64,000 nt of DNA from Engraulis encrasicolus (GCF_034702125.1 NC_085872.1:29532134-29596133), one strand, 5' to 3'. Shown: positions 37,901 to 50,185, counted from the stretch's first letter. Notes: generated by a model from the sequence alone, not told the origin. Numbers and translations are program-made.

Positions 37901-38770
37901 GAGGTCCCGAGGGCTGCTTGACCAGTGTCCTCATGTTGCGTCTGTTGGCAAACATGAGGGATGGAGGGAGATCCTCCGTTGATAAGGGAATGCTTCAAGA
38001 GCTCATCGACAAAATCCTGTCAGAGTTCCGAAGCGGTGCCTCTGGAGTGCCAAACGTCCATGGGTATTTGAACAACGCCAGGATTCAGAACATCAACAGG
38101 ACCATGGAGAAGTTTCTGCTGAAGGAGTTTGGCTCCAAAAACATCCTGCAGAGAGCAGCGAACCCAAAGGATGACTCGTTTAACACGACCTTTCTGGCAA
38201 AGTTGAGCGAAGTCTTGAATGCAGATGTCACTGGTGCCTCATCTGCCCTCAGGGGTTCATTTCACCTCGGGTCAGGAGCCAAAGCAACAGGTGGAATGAA
38301 AACAGGGAAGAAATCCAAATTTGGAGTCAAGGTACAGTTAGAAAACTTTTTTATATAGGCCTACATATATATATAAACTTTAAAGAATTTCAGTCTCCCT
38401 TTTTGACACCAATGTGGCGTGTGAGCAACTTTCTCCCTCATTTACTACGTAGCTACCAAATAGACGAAAGCGAAGCTCAAAGGTGTCTCCGATCAATGTT
38501 GGTGCTGACAAGTGTAGGTTTTTATGAGTTTTAAGAGGTTCTTTCTGTATTTATTTTAATAGTGATTATTTTATTTTAATAATCCCTTTAGCGGCCTCTG
38601 CTTTTATTTATCATTGCTTATTTCCACTCTCCCCTACAGGTCAACAAACTGTTACACCTGCTCCATCCAGGAACACCTCTGCTGCAGATGCTCACAAAGT
38701 GAAGCCTCGTAAACGTTCCTGGATCAAGAAGCTATTCACCTGCTGCGTCTCCCAGGGAACTCAATTTTAA
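34971..38770 (+). CDS. Hypothetical seven-exon teleost gene, ~597-residue protein
   Basis: Proposed exons are 34971-34980, 35097-35211, 36421-36457, 36565-36698, 37026-38331, 38453-38513 and 38640-38770. All introns are GT-AG and the phases agree throughout (1794 bases, 598 codons including stop). The start could instead be the in-frame ATG at 34755 (669 residues), which lies in a repeat, or a further exon upstream. Exon 5 alone encodes residues 99-534. It is rich in amphipathic helices (for example IDRIVERVLSNEGIDYVAKHLVGQ and a similar GMLQELIDKILSEF) separated by Ser/Ala-rich linkers. Residues 150-173 and 178-201 are a tandem repeat ending in PSPDL. The C-terminus is basic (KPRKRSWIKKLF) and includes a Cys-Cys pair. 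There is no signal peptide or transmembrane segment. An AATAAA lies at 38928-38933. I do not recognise the family. The helical repeats faintly recall large scaffold proteins such as FSIP2, but this is only an impression. Confidence 0.7.
35292..35671. mobile_element. TTAA-flanked miniature element in intron 2
   Basis: Inverted ends AGGAACAGTCC(G)CC and GGTGGACTGTTCCT sit next to TTAA (35288-35291 and 35672-35675). It is ~380 bp with no coding capacity. It lies wholly within the intron between 35211 and 36421. Its end sequences resemble those of the element at 55545-55869 (AGGTACACTGTG). Confidence 0.75.
35843..36120 (-). ncRNA. Palindromic repeat with hammerhead-ribozyme-like core (candidate), copy 1
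   Basis: Two ~78-base arms (35921-35998 and 36036-36113) are reverse complements with only two or three mismatches. On the minus strand the loop reads CTGAAGA, then a hairpin GGCT-CTGTGC-AGCC, then GAAAC, then GTC. This is the order of the hammerhead core CUGANGA, stem II, GAAA and cleavage triplet. The bases after GTC (TGT, then CATGCCAGTCCC) pair with those before CTGA (ACA, then GGGACTGACATG), leaving a 7-base internal bulge as in natural stem I. Two departures from consensus are an extra A before stem II and no loop between GAAAC and GTC. The flank at 35843-35920 is shared with copy 2. Penelope-like elements and retrozymes carry such motifs; activity here is inference. Confidence 0.5.
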
Positions 38771-38927
38771 ACAAACCCCACACATCCAACACCACCTAAA
38801 AGCTGTTTCCTCCATCCCCATCCATTCCATATCCATAATGTCAACACACACAAAATTATATTTTGAGATGTAACAGAGAAAACCACTTATCACCTCACAA
38901 AACACACACACAAGCAATACTAAAACA

Positions 38928-38933
38928 AATAAA
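38928..38933 (+). terminator. Polyadenylation signal of the seven-exon gene
   Basis: AATAAA lies 158 bases after the proposed stop codon, in A-rich, low-GC sequence that looks like a short 3' UTR. Confidence 0.55.
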
Positions 38934-39283
38934 TTAAACCCCAACAAGACGTTGTCTCTTTGTCCATGTTTTCAATTGAAATGACATATTGCAGATTTTG
39001 TGTAAGTCCAGTAAAAAATCGATTTTATGGTCCAGTAACTTTAGGATGAGTATTTAGTGTTACTCTGTTGACTTAGTCTTAGGTCAGTTGAATTTGGGGT
39101 TGTGCAAGTATTAGATTTTTTTTTTAATTCCTCTCAGTTTAAAATGTTGGCCTCAATGACTGTACTCTGTAATACATGGTTAGCCTACTTTGCTTGATGA
39201 AATCAACATGTATTACTCTACCAACTATACGGTTATACAAATATTCCTAAAATTATTTGTTTAATCTGCAGCCCCCGAATCCC

Positions 39284-39351
<68 letters not shown>
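39284..39351. repeat. (CA)n microsatellite
   Basis: A pure AC run of about 68 bases. Confidence 0.97.
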
Positions 39352-39354
<3 letters not shown>

Positions 39355-39410
39355 AAAATGTTGTGGAAAAAACAGTCAAACAGCAATCCATCAGCTGGTG
39401 ACACATTTTT

Positions 39411-39465
39411 ACGATACGATATGATATGATATGATATGATATGATATGATATGATATGATATGAT
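39411..39465. repeat. (ATATG)n array, left half
   Basis: This is the left part of a pentanucleotide array whose right part is at 42175-42239. The two halves are separated by a transposon insertion. Confidence 0.95.
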
Positions 39466-42174
39466 CACTGTTGGGAAAGTTACTCAAAAACTGTAATGCA
39501 CTACTTATTACATGTTACTGTCATTTAAAAGTAATGCCTTACATTACGACATTACTTTTTTTTTAAAGTAAGGCATTACACTACTTTTGCATTACTTTTA
39601 GTTACTTTAGCCAAAATGACTGGAAATAAGGATTTGGCAATCTACAGTGCAAATCTATGAGGTGGCATGACTTTCACCTGCCATCCACAAGTCGTTTTGG
39701 AAGCCTGCAGACTGAAAACCAACATTTTCAGGAATTGCGTCTTACCCACATACAATAAGGCCTAAGAAAAATAAAAGTTTGGTTCCGGTTGGTTGTCAGG
39801 TTTGGTCATCGTCCGGTCTGATTTTTTTTTTTATTTCCAATTTTTTTTTCAATTTCTTTTTTTTTTATGTCCGACCCCCCAACCCCCCACATGCACCAGA
39901 TTTTGTCAGAAACGTTGTTGAACAATGCCAAGGACGATGGAGTTGAGGCTTGATAAGTACAGCTGAAGCTACAATGAAATATAATAAGCATTAATATGAG
40001 CCAAGAGGCCTATAATATTTTATTTCAAATTGATTTATTTCAATTTTAGTGATGTTTAGTTGAACAAAAGTGAGGGGGGTGCAACATACTCATCCCCCCG
40101 TCGGATAGCCTACCCTGCCGTGTCCCTGTCTCGTGCGAATGGGATGCATCCCCTCCTTTCCTGACTAATTTGGTGGTGCTATGGCACCTCTTCACAGGGC
40201 CGGTTATAAGCATAGGCCGGCTAGGCGGTCGCCTAGAGCGCAATGTGAAGAAGGAGCGCCGAAATGGCGCTCTCTGATGCGTAATTTTGCGATATGGAGT
40301 TTTTTTTATGAAGTCGCAATCAACAAAGCGTGGCGAAAGCGCTCCTCACGGCAAAGCGCCCCTCAGCCAATAGTAATATCGCTTTCAACTGTCTCTGGGA
40401 AGTTTGTGAACCAATAAACAGACAGTCCTGAGAAAGGGGGCGGGACTAGTGACAACGTGCAATCTATTTTGAATTTGGAGACTCATTCGAGAGACAGAGG
40501 GCAAGCGCGAACAGCAATGCTGCTCTGCTGGGTGGAGAATTGTTATGTTCTCATTAAACCAGTCATTGCATGATGCAGGTGTTGCAGAGGGTGTTTTGGA
40601 AGTATGTGGTTTAATCAGCAACCGTTTGTGGTAATGTAAAGCCTAATAGTTATGAGGCTACTGTTTGGAATTAGAGGGAAAAAGAGCTTTGCTTTTGATC
40701 TGAGAAATCGCTAGTTAGCATGCTAACATTAGCCAAGTATGCCAAGCAATGAAATCTAGTAAAGTAGGTGTTAGTAGCCTACTCACTAACACCCACCTGA
40801 CATCATAATACTTGCTTAGGTTGACCAGCAATGTAAAGTAAGACCGGTGCCATGTTTAAAACAAGTTACGCTGCCATATCTCCTTCCATCCACTTGAATG
40901 AATTACCTGCTTGTTGTAAGCTTAAAAAAAAAAACATTGTTTCCAGACCAGAATGACATATAGGCCTACATTAATCATGTAAGAGAACCATGCACAGCAT
41001 GTTTTCATGCTGAGTGATGTAGTATTGCAGACAAGTGAGGCTATTTACTATATTTTGTATGTTATGAAATTCAAAAGCGTGACAGCTTTTCTCCCTTTCT
41101 CTCACCCTGTCCCTCCGGTTCAAACACATAGATAGCCCCCTTCTCATTCTCCTACTCACAAATGCACCACTATTTCCAGTACAGAAATGAAATTGGTTTG
41201 GAATCATAGACAGCACAAATGTGTAGCTTATTAAAATTGTTATGCTGCCATGCTTTGTGATGCTGTAGGTAGTGTAGATAGGCTATCAATGCAGACCTCC
41301 TTGGTAGGCCTATTGTCTACACATGCATTTGACATGCAAATGTACTGTACCACTCTCCTGGCATTTCAATTCCATTTTACAATTCAAACATATTGATAAC
41401 CTCCCTCTCATCTGGGGTTGGAGGCACCACCACCATTACATCCAAGACTCCACACAGTGAAGGTACTTTCATGCGACTCAATCTGATGTGTTGGTCGGCT
41501 GTCCAAAAGAACCAGAAATCCATTTGATGCAAAACAGTTATTGTTCTTGATGCTATTTAGTTAAGCTTACTACCGGTATTACTCTTGTGTTCTGTAAGGT
41601 ATAAAAAAAGGGGGGGGGGCGCCAGAACTCAAACTCGCCTAGGGCGCCAAATAAGCCAGAACCGGCCCTGCCTCTTCAAATCGTCAAATTGTTTGTAGGC
41701 TACTGTTTTTCGACGTGGAAAGCGGTTTGGGTTTCAAGTACAGTGTGCATTTAACTTAAATGTTCTTGGCGTCCTTATTTTCAATGGAGTCAAAGTAGTG
41801 GGCATATACCCATCTTGAAAACGAGCAAGCTGGATCTTCTGGATCGGTCATCCTTTGTCAGCCTGCCATTTCGAGAGACGAAGCGTGAAAGAGGAAGCAA
41901 TGTTCTGCGTGAAACTTTAAAATCTCTGCGCGGACGTAGGCTATCGTAGGCAATTGCTGATCTCACGGTGATCCGCGAACATTGTATAAAGAAAACAAAA
42001 TACCCACACAAAATTTAGGTGAAAAAAATGCGTTGTAATGTGCAAGTTACTTGCATTGTAACGAGGACATATTACCGATTTTTTCGCCTGTAATCAGTTA
42101 CATTACTGCGTTACTCAAAAAGCTAATGCATTACAGTAATTAGTTACTTTTGTAACGAGTTACTCCCAACACTG
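39466..42174. mobile_element. hAT-type element inserted in the (ATATG)n array
   Basis: The ends are CACTGTTGGGAAAGTTACT and, reversed, CAGTGTTGGGAGTAACTCG. The 8-bp flanks GATATGAT (39458-39465 and 42175-42182) match. They are less informative than usual because the target is a pentamer array. The subterminal regions are rich in TTACT/AGTAA motifs. Removing the nested element at 40195-41670 leaves ~1.2 kb with no transposase frame, so it is non-autonomous. The left 292 bases recur at 6898-7190. Confidence 0.9.
40195..41670. mobile_element. Nested hAT-type element
   Basis: The ends CAGGGCCGGTT and AACCGGCCCTG are perfect inverted repeats, and the 8-bp duplication CCTCTTCA (40187-40194 and 41671-41678) is exact. 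Subterminal GGCGGTCGCCTAGAGCGC and CGCCTAGGGCGCC also pair. The 1476-bp interior contains no transposase-like frame. It sits inside the 39466-42174 element, so it is the younger of the two insertions. Confidence 0.93.
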
Positions 42175-42239
42175 GATATGATATGATATGATATGATATG
42201 ATATGATATGATATGATATGATATGATATGATATGATAT
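42175..42239. repeat. (ATATG)n array, right half
   Basis: Continuation of the array at 39411-39465 after the transposon insertion. Confidence 0.95.
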
Positions 42240-45055
42240 TCAACTTCACTGCTCTTGCACGTAGGCCTACTGTATGAACACATCATGAAATGCAGTTTAG
42301 CAGTGGGGTCTGTCCTGAACACTCAAACTATAGACAAAGAGCTTCTAAATAACAGCACACCCATGTAACCCCCATGATTAGCAGCTATGCAAATAGTGCT
42401 AACATTTGGGGAGAAAAATCATATTAGTCTTGGATGCAGAACAAAGCATGCAGTGCAAGTCTATCACTGTTATCCCCGGGCAGGAGAAGTTATTCACCAG
42501 ATTTTAATTTCAAACATGCGGATTCCTGTTCCTTTTTTTTTTTTGCTCACAGCCATGGCTGGGTCTCCTCCTCGGGCCATGAGGGAGAGAAGTTCTTTTT
42601 GAAAAGGGGAGAGACGTAGGCAGTGTCTCAGTGCTCTGATCTCCTCTTTCTTTGATGAGAGGCTGGGAGCTAGCTGACACCTGAGCTAGTTACAGTTAAA
42701 TCATTTTCATCCTGCACATCAACAGCTCATCTTAAAAAGCAACAAAATATGGAGAGGAGCAAGAGCGAGGTGTCCCCTGTGTGTCTTGCACGAGGCGGGA
42801 GAGTAATATTCACCAATGGCAAATTGAAGAGCAAAAGTCTCATGCTGATTTCCTTTGTGTCTTCCTCAGATGTCTTACTTTCAAATTATTTAGTTGTTTG
42901 AAACACACTGTTTGTGGGGTGGTGATGGTGCAGACAGTCTCTCTATTTTCTTTTTTTAAGTGAGTTTGCTGTTGGAACAAGTCCAGTAATTTTTTTTGAA
43001 TAATATGTTTACTATATCTTTCATGCATAATCTGTCCTCTTCACTCCTGCACCTGCAAGAAGAGAGGACAAATTTGTTGAGAGACAAATTACTATTTCAA
43101 TAAAGACACAACATCTTTGATTTTAAACATCATAGTTCAACAAAAGACAGTTGCACCCTAAAATGATAATAAGTGTGAATATTCACTCCTTTCTCCTTTA
43201 TAGGACAATATTCTCCTTTCAATGGATGTTATTTGAGTTCAACTGGGAACCGTGTGTAGGACATCTTGCCAATGGTTGATATTATGGCCTGACATTGACT
43301 TTGAAACTACTGTAGATGATGTTTAGATGAAAGAACTTGCCTGATTATAATCGACTTTCAAATGCCTTACCGAGATGAATGATGCCTTACCGAGATGATA
43401 TAAATACAGTTGAGCCCAACAACAACAAAAAACATGTCACTGCCTTAAACAAGCCTCTACCCAGGGCCATTGGATCAGCTCAAAGTCAATTGCTTCCCAA
43501 CAAAATGGGTTGAGTTCCCTATTTCTACAGAGCTCTGAAACGACGAAGGTGTTGCGTCAGTAGGAGGGCGTAGCCTGGCTACGAAAGAACATGCTTGCAA
43601 GATGACAGGTGCAGGTTCATCAGTATCCAGCAAACACTTTATCGTGACCCGTATGGGGAGCCTCAAAACCATAACTCGCATCATATCGCTTTAACTTGCT
43701 CCAGCCATCACAACAAGAGAGTGGCTGGTCCTGCGGTCCACATGACACAATAACCTAACAGGTGACCAGACAGAGACCCAGAGCAGGGCTTTAACATCTG
43801 CCCGTGTCTGAGACTAATCCCAGCCAAGCGTTGCGTAAATGCCAAGTTACCCAACATCCTCTTCAGATAATCCGTTCACCGGGGGACAAAAAAGGTGGAT
43901 TAGAATAATATAATAATTTGCTCATCACCAGGAACAAATTCAATCCCTGTTACACAGTAACATTCACAGTCACAATAATGCATAATCTAAAGCTATTTGC
44001 ACACCAAACAGATAAAAGCAGACTTGCAACTACAACCAAGAAGGTTGTCCGTCTGTCCCTTGAGAGTCTTGATGGAATGCAATTTTTTGGACATCAGCGC
44101 CAGTGTGTGGGTTTGTATAGAAGAGCAAACTTTAGCAGAGCACTGCTCTGCACTTTGGCAGAACCAGTGTGAGGAGGGCCTTACGTAGCCTAATGTTTTC
44201 ATGACATCGCCGCAAATGCAATGCGTACTGATATTTTGCATTATACTTATGTTCAAATACATGCTAGTATGACATTTTTATGAATCCTATTATATATTTG
44301 TCAAACATTATAAATTATTGTAGTATTATATTTTTTGAGATTGATCACCCCTGGAGCAGAAGGCGTCAAATCTCATGGCAACATGTGAACGAAGTACAGT
44401 ATCTATCCTTAATTCTCATCCTCTATGCCTGCCCTTGGGATGACCTGTTAAAAATCCTTGCACCATGATGCTGGGCAGGGCACAAGTACAGTGAAAAGAA
44501 GGTGTAAGAGGTGCTATGTTTCAAAATAGATGACAAAGAGTTCAGGTTATGCAGAGAGCTCCGTTCTCATGGAGTAAAAGAATGGAGTTTGTTTGAAGTC
44601 CTTTGAAGACTCCCAGGAGATCCTTCACACAGTATATTTTACAGGATTAATTCAACATTTAGAGAGTGGGCCCAGCGGATAGGCCTATAGTGTTATATTT
44701 GACTCGCTGATTGTTAAATTAACCCCCCCAAAATTTACTGTGCATCAGATATAATGGAAATTCATCTCAGGGCTGATAGCTTTGGCTTAGACTGGTACAA
44801 AGTCATCTGAAAGCACCCCGCCCAGCCCCCCACCCAAGACAAATACATTCAATGTACTCAGGACCCAATTCTGGGTCTCCCCTTTGTCCTCCCCTGTCGG
44901 ATTCCCTGATTTCTCTGGCAAGCTGATTGGGCTGCCAAATCGATCAGACTCCAAGCCTTACCGCAGTATTACCAGTGCCAGACTCCTCAGAGCAAACCTT
45001 TCCCGCTCAGTGCTTCAAAGGGCCATCAAGGCAAAAGTTTAAGGGATCATTTGAC
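42240..45055. other. Gene-free stretch
   Basis: No domain-bearing frame is visible. It contains a reverse copy (43540-43575) of the short repeat at 30238-30273. Short open frames occur on both strands (for example 43918-44172 and 43993-44262) without support. Confidence 0.4.
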
Positions 45056-45063
45056 AATACAAT

Positions 45064-45332
45064 CAGAGGCGGACTTTACATTAGACAAACCTAGGCAATT
45101 GTCTGGGGCCCCAACCAAATCTGTCCTCCATAGGGGCCCCAACTGTCTCACCATTCATAGTAAAGTTAACACACAAAAAAGTAGCCATTGTCACACACAA
45201 AGTATTCAAAGATTATGAGACAAAATACTTAAATAAAATAGCACCAAAACACAGAATTATCTTTCTCATGACTTTTCAGGGTCCCATATTTATATTTTGC
45301 CTAGGGCCCCAAAATGGTTAGATCCGCCCCTG
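45064..45332. mobile_element. hAT-type miniature element
   Basis: The ends are CAGAGGCGGA and TCCGCCCCTG, flanked by an exact 8-bp duplication AATACAAT (45056-45063 and 45333-45340). It is 269 bp with internal CTGGGGCCCC and CTAGGGCCCC blocks, related in style to 17043-17210 and 62196-63035. Confidence 0.92.
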
Positions 45333-45527
45333 AATACAATGACATACAGCAGCATAGCCCATGATGATCTGAGGTTCTCAAGAAACATTTCTGATATTAC
45401 AAGAACATTTCACACAATGTAACGGTTGAATGCAGAGTGTAATAACCACTTCAGCCGCTTTATATTTTGAGTACCTTTCAGTGCAAAACTAACTCCAATC
45501 TGCTACTGTATTTCTCTACATCATGTC

Positions 45528-45635
<108 letters not shown>

Positions 45636-45847
45636 ATGCCCTTCTAGGGTGTTGCAACAAGCGGCACACAGAGACTAACACAAGTAGCGCGGTCTGCCTG
45701 CATATTCCTCCATGAAAAAGTCACCTCAATAAAAAAGAGAGTGTTATTCACAAATGTTCTTGTGCATGTGTGGAGGTTGTTGCAATGTATGACTATATTC
45801 TCTATTATATCCCCAATGTAAGGCTAGGTACAATGACCATACATGAG

Positions 45848-46382
45848 CAAGGGTGGGTAACCGCACTGGCTTACAGGGCCCAGGCCCAGGGGCCCTAGAG
45901 TCAAAGGAGCCCTGAAGACCAAGCCTCTATATTTCCTTTTTTCATATCACCTTAAAATCACACTTTAAACAACTGTAATGTCTCCCTTTGTCCAGGGACA
46001 TACCCCTGAACCCCCAACAATACCGTATTGGGTCCCTAACATCAGAGAGAGTAGAGAGAGAGAGGTTACATTGGCCCATTGTTTCCGGGTTCTATTATTG
46101 CAAGGGGGAGGGGGGAAAAATCCCCCTTTAGGCAGACCTAGGCAGACCTAAGGACTGTTCTATTCAATGCTAGGAGCATTATGACACGCCCCTTTAGGCA
46201 GACCGGAACCTGGTCATGTTAGGTGCCCATAGCAACCTATGTTGGCATATCTCTATACTTAAAGAATCTCTGCTAACATCTTGCCTAAAAACCCAGAATG
46301 TTTTTTTAAGCTACCCATGGAGGGGGGGCCTTTCTAGTTATCTGCTGGCCCCAGAGGCCCATGGAGTCCTAATCCGTCCCTG
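45848..46382. mobile_element. hAT-type element carrying an internal repeat
   Basis: The ends CAAGGGTGGGTAAC and TAATCCGTCCCTG are a weak inverted pair. The 8-bp flanks TACATGAG (45840-45847) and TACACGAG (46383-46390) match at seven positions. Positions 46068-46290 are related to the repeat at 34494-34765 and probably represent a later insertion into this element. Its proximal part has the GGGCCC-rich composition of the other short hAT copies. Confidence 0.75.
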
Positions 46383-46390
46383 TACACGAG

Positions 46391-47231
46391 CATGATTATC
46401 TGCATCCATACAGTCCAGTGTTGCCCTCTGCTGCACAGAAAGTAAACTAGTAATGCAATTAGAATTACTGTAATAAAAAGAAGAATTGTGCTGCAATGTT
46501 AAGTTCTCTCCTAGAATGGAAATGGCCTGGTGTTAATTTTTTTTTCAATTTCAATTTTGATAGGCATTAAGATCTTATCTACAATGGAAACCAAAGTCTT
46601 GTAATTGACTCTCAACCTCATATTTGCATTAGAACAATGAGACCCTGGCTTTTCATCTGCGTCCTTAGGAGGAGTGGTACCGTTTTTTCCCCCCTTCTTG
46701 TCTTATCATGACACAGAATAATCAGCTCAAACCCAACAGCAATGTGCAACGAGAAAAAAATAGAGAAACAGGATGGGAGGATCTGTCTGACTTTGAACAC
46801 AAAATGAGCCCTCTCGCAGCATGCAGACACTGGGATAGAGATGCACAATCGGCACAGCCCAGAGGGTGGCAAACAAACGCACTCATGTGCTTCAAATAGT
46901 CCTTCCACCCCATACTAGTGAGTAGATAATGACTTTGAGCAATCTCATCAACATCACCTTACGTCTCAGTGCTTCATCACACGTACACAGGCACGCATAC
47001 ACAACACCTCGCTCACTGTTACTTGTGTGACGGCTGTCTGTGCGGTCCTCGGCTAAAATGACAGCCATCCACAGTGATTACACAGAAGAGTCAGCCCAAC
47101 GCATCAACCTGCCTCTTCATAAGGGAAAAGAAAATGAAGACTGAGGAAGAAAAAATAATTGCTCACTCAGAGTAACCTCATCTGTCCACTGTACTGAATG
47201 TTCCAAGTAGCCTATGTGCCGTGCCCGTTGT
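46391..47231. other. Gene-free stretch
   Basis: Opposed frames at 46618-46913 show no recognisable domain. Confidence 0.35.
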
Positions 47232-47239
47232 GTCCACAT

Positions 47240-47431
47240 CAGTGGAGTAGTCTACTTTTTTGTAGTGGGTATACTGTATTTTTGAGCATTTTTGAAGTGG
47301 ATACTGTATATGTTTGTGCTATTCTAAATAATGGATCAATCAATTTTAAGTGGGTATACTGAAATCCCTGACATTTTTAAGTGGGTATACTGCGTATAGC
47401 CTACCTGCGTTCTATGTAGACTACACCACTG
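47240..47431. mobile_element. hAT-type miniature element, 192 bp
   Basis: The ends are CAGTGGAGTAGTCTAC and GTAGACTACACCACTG, with an exact 8-bp duplication GTCCACAT (47232-47239 and 47432-47439). The interior repeats GTGGGTATACTG three times. Confidence 0.94.
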
Positions 47432-47439
47432 GTCCACAT

Positions 47440-48436
47440 CAATGTGAAGAGTGTCCAGATGTAAGCTCAGTAACATGTTGGCCTCTTGATCTGGGTGGTG
47501 CGGCTGTAAGCCAGCAGATGGAGCCTTAGCTCAAACTACCACAACCACCGCATCTGATCCACTTCTGTCACTGACAACGTTCCTTACTTCAAATTATTTT
47601 TTTCACTCCTTTTCAGCTGTATTGTATTTCAGCTTTTTATGTAAATTAAATGTATTGTGCATGCAATGCAAGGCACTTCCCTTGCACTGCCTTTTTTAAC
47701 AAGTTTGCTTTATTTCAAGCATGTACATTGAAGTATGATTACTTAATGTTTTTTGATGGGTTTTCTGAGCTATTTCACTCACTGTCAATATGATGTAACT
47801 AAAGAGTATGAATGGGCAAGCATGACATAAAATACTACAGAGAACATAAATCATTCATGAAATACAAAATGGAACATGGCATTCACAAGGGGAAAGTTCC
47901 TGGGAGTGTCTGACCAGCAGTTCATTCAGCTCTTTCCAGTCTTAGTTTATGGCACGTTGTTGTGCCACATCGAATAATATATATTACAGTTCATTGAATT
48001 AATGCTGTACATTGCATTAATATTACAATACATTATATTAGTGTGCATTAAAACAAAGCAACATATAGTTATTTAGATAATGGGTGTTAGTTACTATGGG
48101 TGTTGTTCAAGGGACTTTCAGCAATGGATGTATGGAACGGATACACTATAAAAATCGCCATGTAATTAGGGAAAATAACAGAGTAGAACAACGAATATGT
48201 CAGTCAGGAGGTCACTCACGATCTACCTACTTGTCCAAGATGTAAACCTGCGACCCTCTAACCCCTAGCTACAAGGCCACAGGTGCCTAGCCAAGATTTT
48301 CAATCTTGACACAACACTGTGCATTGGTTTAATGGTAACAAAGTGTTAGATTAATATATTTGTTGATGGATGAGATCGGAGGCAATCAGCAAACTTTTTT
48401 TCCCTTATCAGCTGTAGAGATGATAAAAAGTAAATG
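47440..48436. other. Gene-free stretch
   Basis: A segment at 48200-48300 has a weak, reversed tRNA/SINE look. Nothing else was recognised. Confidence 0.35.
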
Positions 48437-48444
48437 GTGTACTG

Positions 48445-48757
48445 CAGTGGTTGTTAACCTGGGGTGCGCCAGAGATTTCAGGGGGTGCACGGAATTGTGT
48501 TTGCGTTGACGTTGTGACCAAAATTCTGTTAGCAAACATTATCATTAGGCCAAGTCAAACCCAAATTTAAACCGGTTTTGGTCCCCATGTCAAGTCATTA
48601 AGGTATTGATTAATGTCTCAAGCAAGAATCATTGTAATAAATCACTTAAATCATTTTTTAGGGCTTATAGAAGTGTAGAAGTTTGGGCTGGGGGTGCGTG
48701 GCTTGTCTTGGTCACAGGTATGGGGGTGCGTGAAGAAAAAAAGGTTAAGAACCACTG
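48445..48757. mobile_element. hAT-type miniature element (Charlie-like ends)
   Basis: The ends are CAGTGGTTGTTAACC and GGTTAAGAACCACTG, with an exact 8-bp duplication GTGTACTG (48437-48444 and 48758-48765). It is 313 bp with no transposase. Confidence 0.94.
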
Positions 48758-49080
48758 GTGTACTGAAATTTGCAACTCAAATCTAGCCAGGGTGATCTTC
48801 CCCCAGCCTCGTTACAAATGTCCTGTGCCACTGAATGACCTAGCCATCTGTTCCTGGTGGAGAGTGTAGGCCTACTGTACAGCAAGTCCAACCCCCTCTC
48901 CACAACGGCAATTCCCAATTGAGCTGTTTGGTTAAGGTCATGAGTTTTTAGCTCTGTGCATTTCCTAGAAGAGGGCTTGAGAAAAGAAGAGCATGCAAGA
49001 TCTCTGCGTGTTCCTTTTCCACAATGAGTCTCATAACTGCTCCTCCTTACTCCTCTCCCCAGCTGTGTGGGACGAGGGAG

Positions 49081-49148
49081 GTGGGCTGGGCTGGGTTGGG
49101 TTGGGTTGGGTTGGATTGGGTTGGGTTGGGTTGGGTTGGGTTGGGAGT
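49081..49148. repeat. (GGGTT)n array
   Basis: About twelve GGGTT units with one GGATT variant. The regularly spaced triple Gs on the plus strand could form G-quadruplexes. Confidence 0.95.
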
Positions 49149-49302
49149 TTGGGTGGAGGCCGAGAACACCGTGCAGCATCTCTTCACCAGATAACAATCA
49201 GGAATGCACGAGGGCAGTAATTGCTGACCGATTCTTTCTCATTTTTAATTACTTTAGCAGCAGCTGAAGTTCACTGACCCTTGTCTCAATTGAATAAAAA
49301 AC

Positions 49303-49415
49303 TGTGTGTGTGTGTGTGCCTGCCTGCCTGCCTGCCTGCCTGCCTGCGTGCCTGCGTGCCTGCGTGCCTGCGTGCCTGCGTAACTGCATGCCTGCGTGCC
49401 TGCGTGCCTGCGTCG
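49303..49415. repeat. (TG)n then (CCTG)n microsatellite
   Basis: A TG run passes into CCTG units and then an alternating GCCTGCGT pattern with an 8-base period. Confidence 0.95.
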
Positions 49416-49805
49416 TGTGTGTATGCATGTGTGCGGGGGTGTGGGGGGTGTAATGGGGAGGGGTTGTTGGCTGTCAGATTTTGTAACTTTCCGATAATGA
49501 GCAGTCATCATTGAACCAAATCTTTACACACAACAGATTTTTTTGAACTGTACTGTTTTAACTCACATCCAGAAAAAAAAACATTATTACGACATAATAT
49601 AATGCAATTTCGATATACTAAACTCCTTACTCTCTGAGTGTTTTTAAAGTCAACATTTAGATTGCTGGGAATAGTTGGCATACTTCTAATATCGGTCATG
49701 ATGACCCAGCACGCTAAGGTAAAGAAGGCCAGTGGTACAACCTCCCTGTTTCTCTGTATATACTGTGCAAATGAAGACTTAATGCAACAGTAAACACATG
49801 CACAA

Positions 49806-49828
49806 ATCTCTCTCTCACACTCTCTCTC

Positions 49829-49886
<58 letters not shown>
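49806..49886. repeat. (TC)n microsatellite
   Basis: A TC run with two CACACT/CACT interruptions at its start. Confidence 0.96.
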
Positions 49887-49889
<3 letters not shown>

Positions 49890-50185
49890 AATGTATCATT
49901 TCCTATTCTTTAAAAAAAATGTCCTGAAATGCCCTATGGGGGAAATCCTGAAATAAATATTGTACGAATTTCATTATTCTGGGTTTTCATAATATTATGC
50001 ATTCATGCATTCTGAAGAGGCATGTTGGACTCTGCTCCCAGATTTTGTCAACTTTATGTCCTTGGCTCAACTTCACTTCTGAACTCAACATAAACCTGAT
50101 TGTTTAAACACACATTTTTAGTTTAAATAGGCATACATATTGTTAGTTTAAGCACAAATTTGTTTTCATGAAGTTCCTTTTAGAG

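Noticed and set aside
38640..38700. Direct splice from 38331 to 38640 in the seven-exon gene
   Set aside because: It shifts the frame and stops after about 20 residues. Including 38453-38513 restores a frame ending in a basic, Cys-rich tail.
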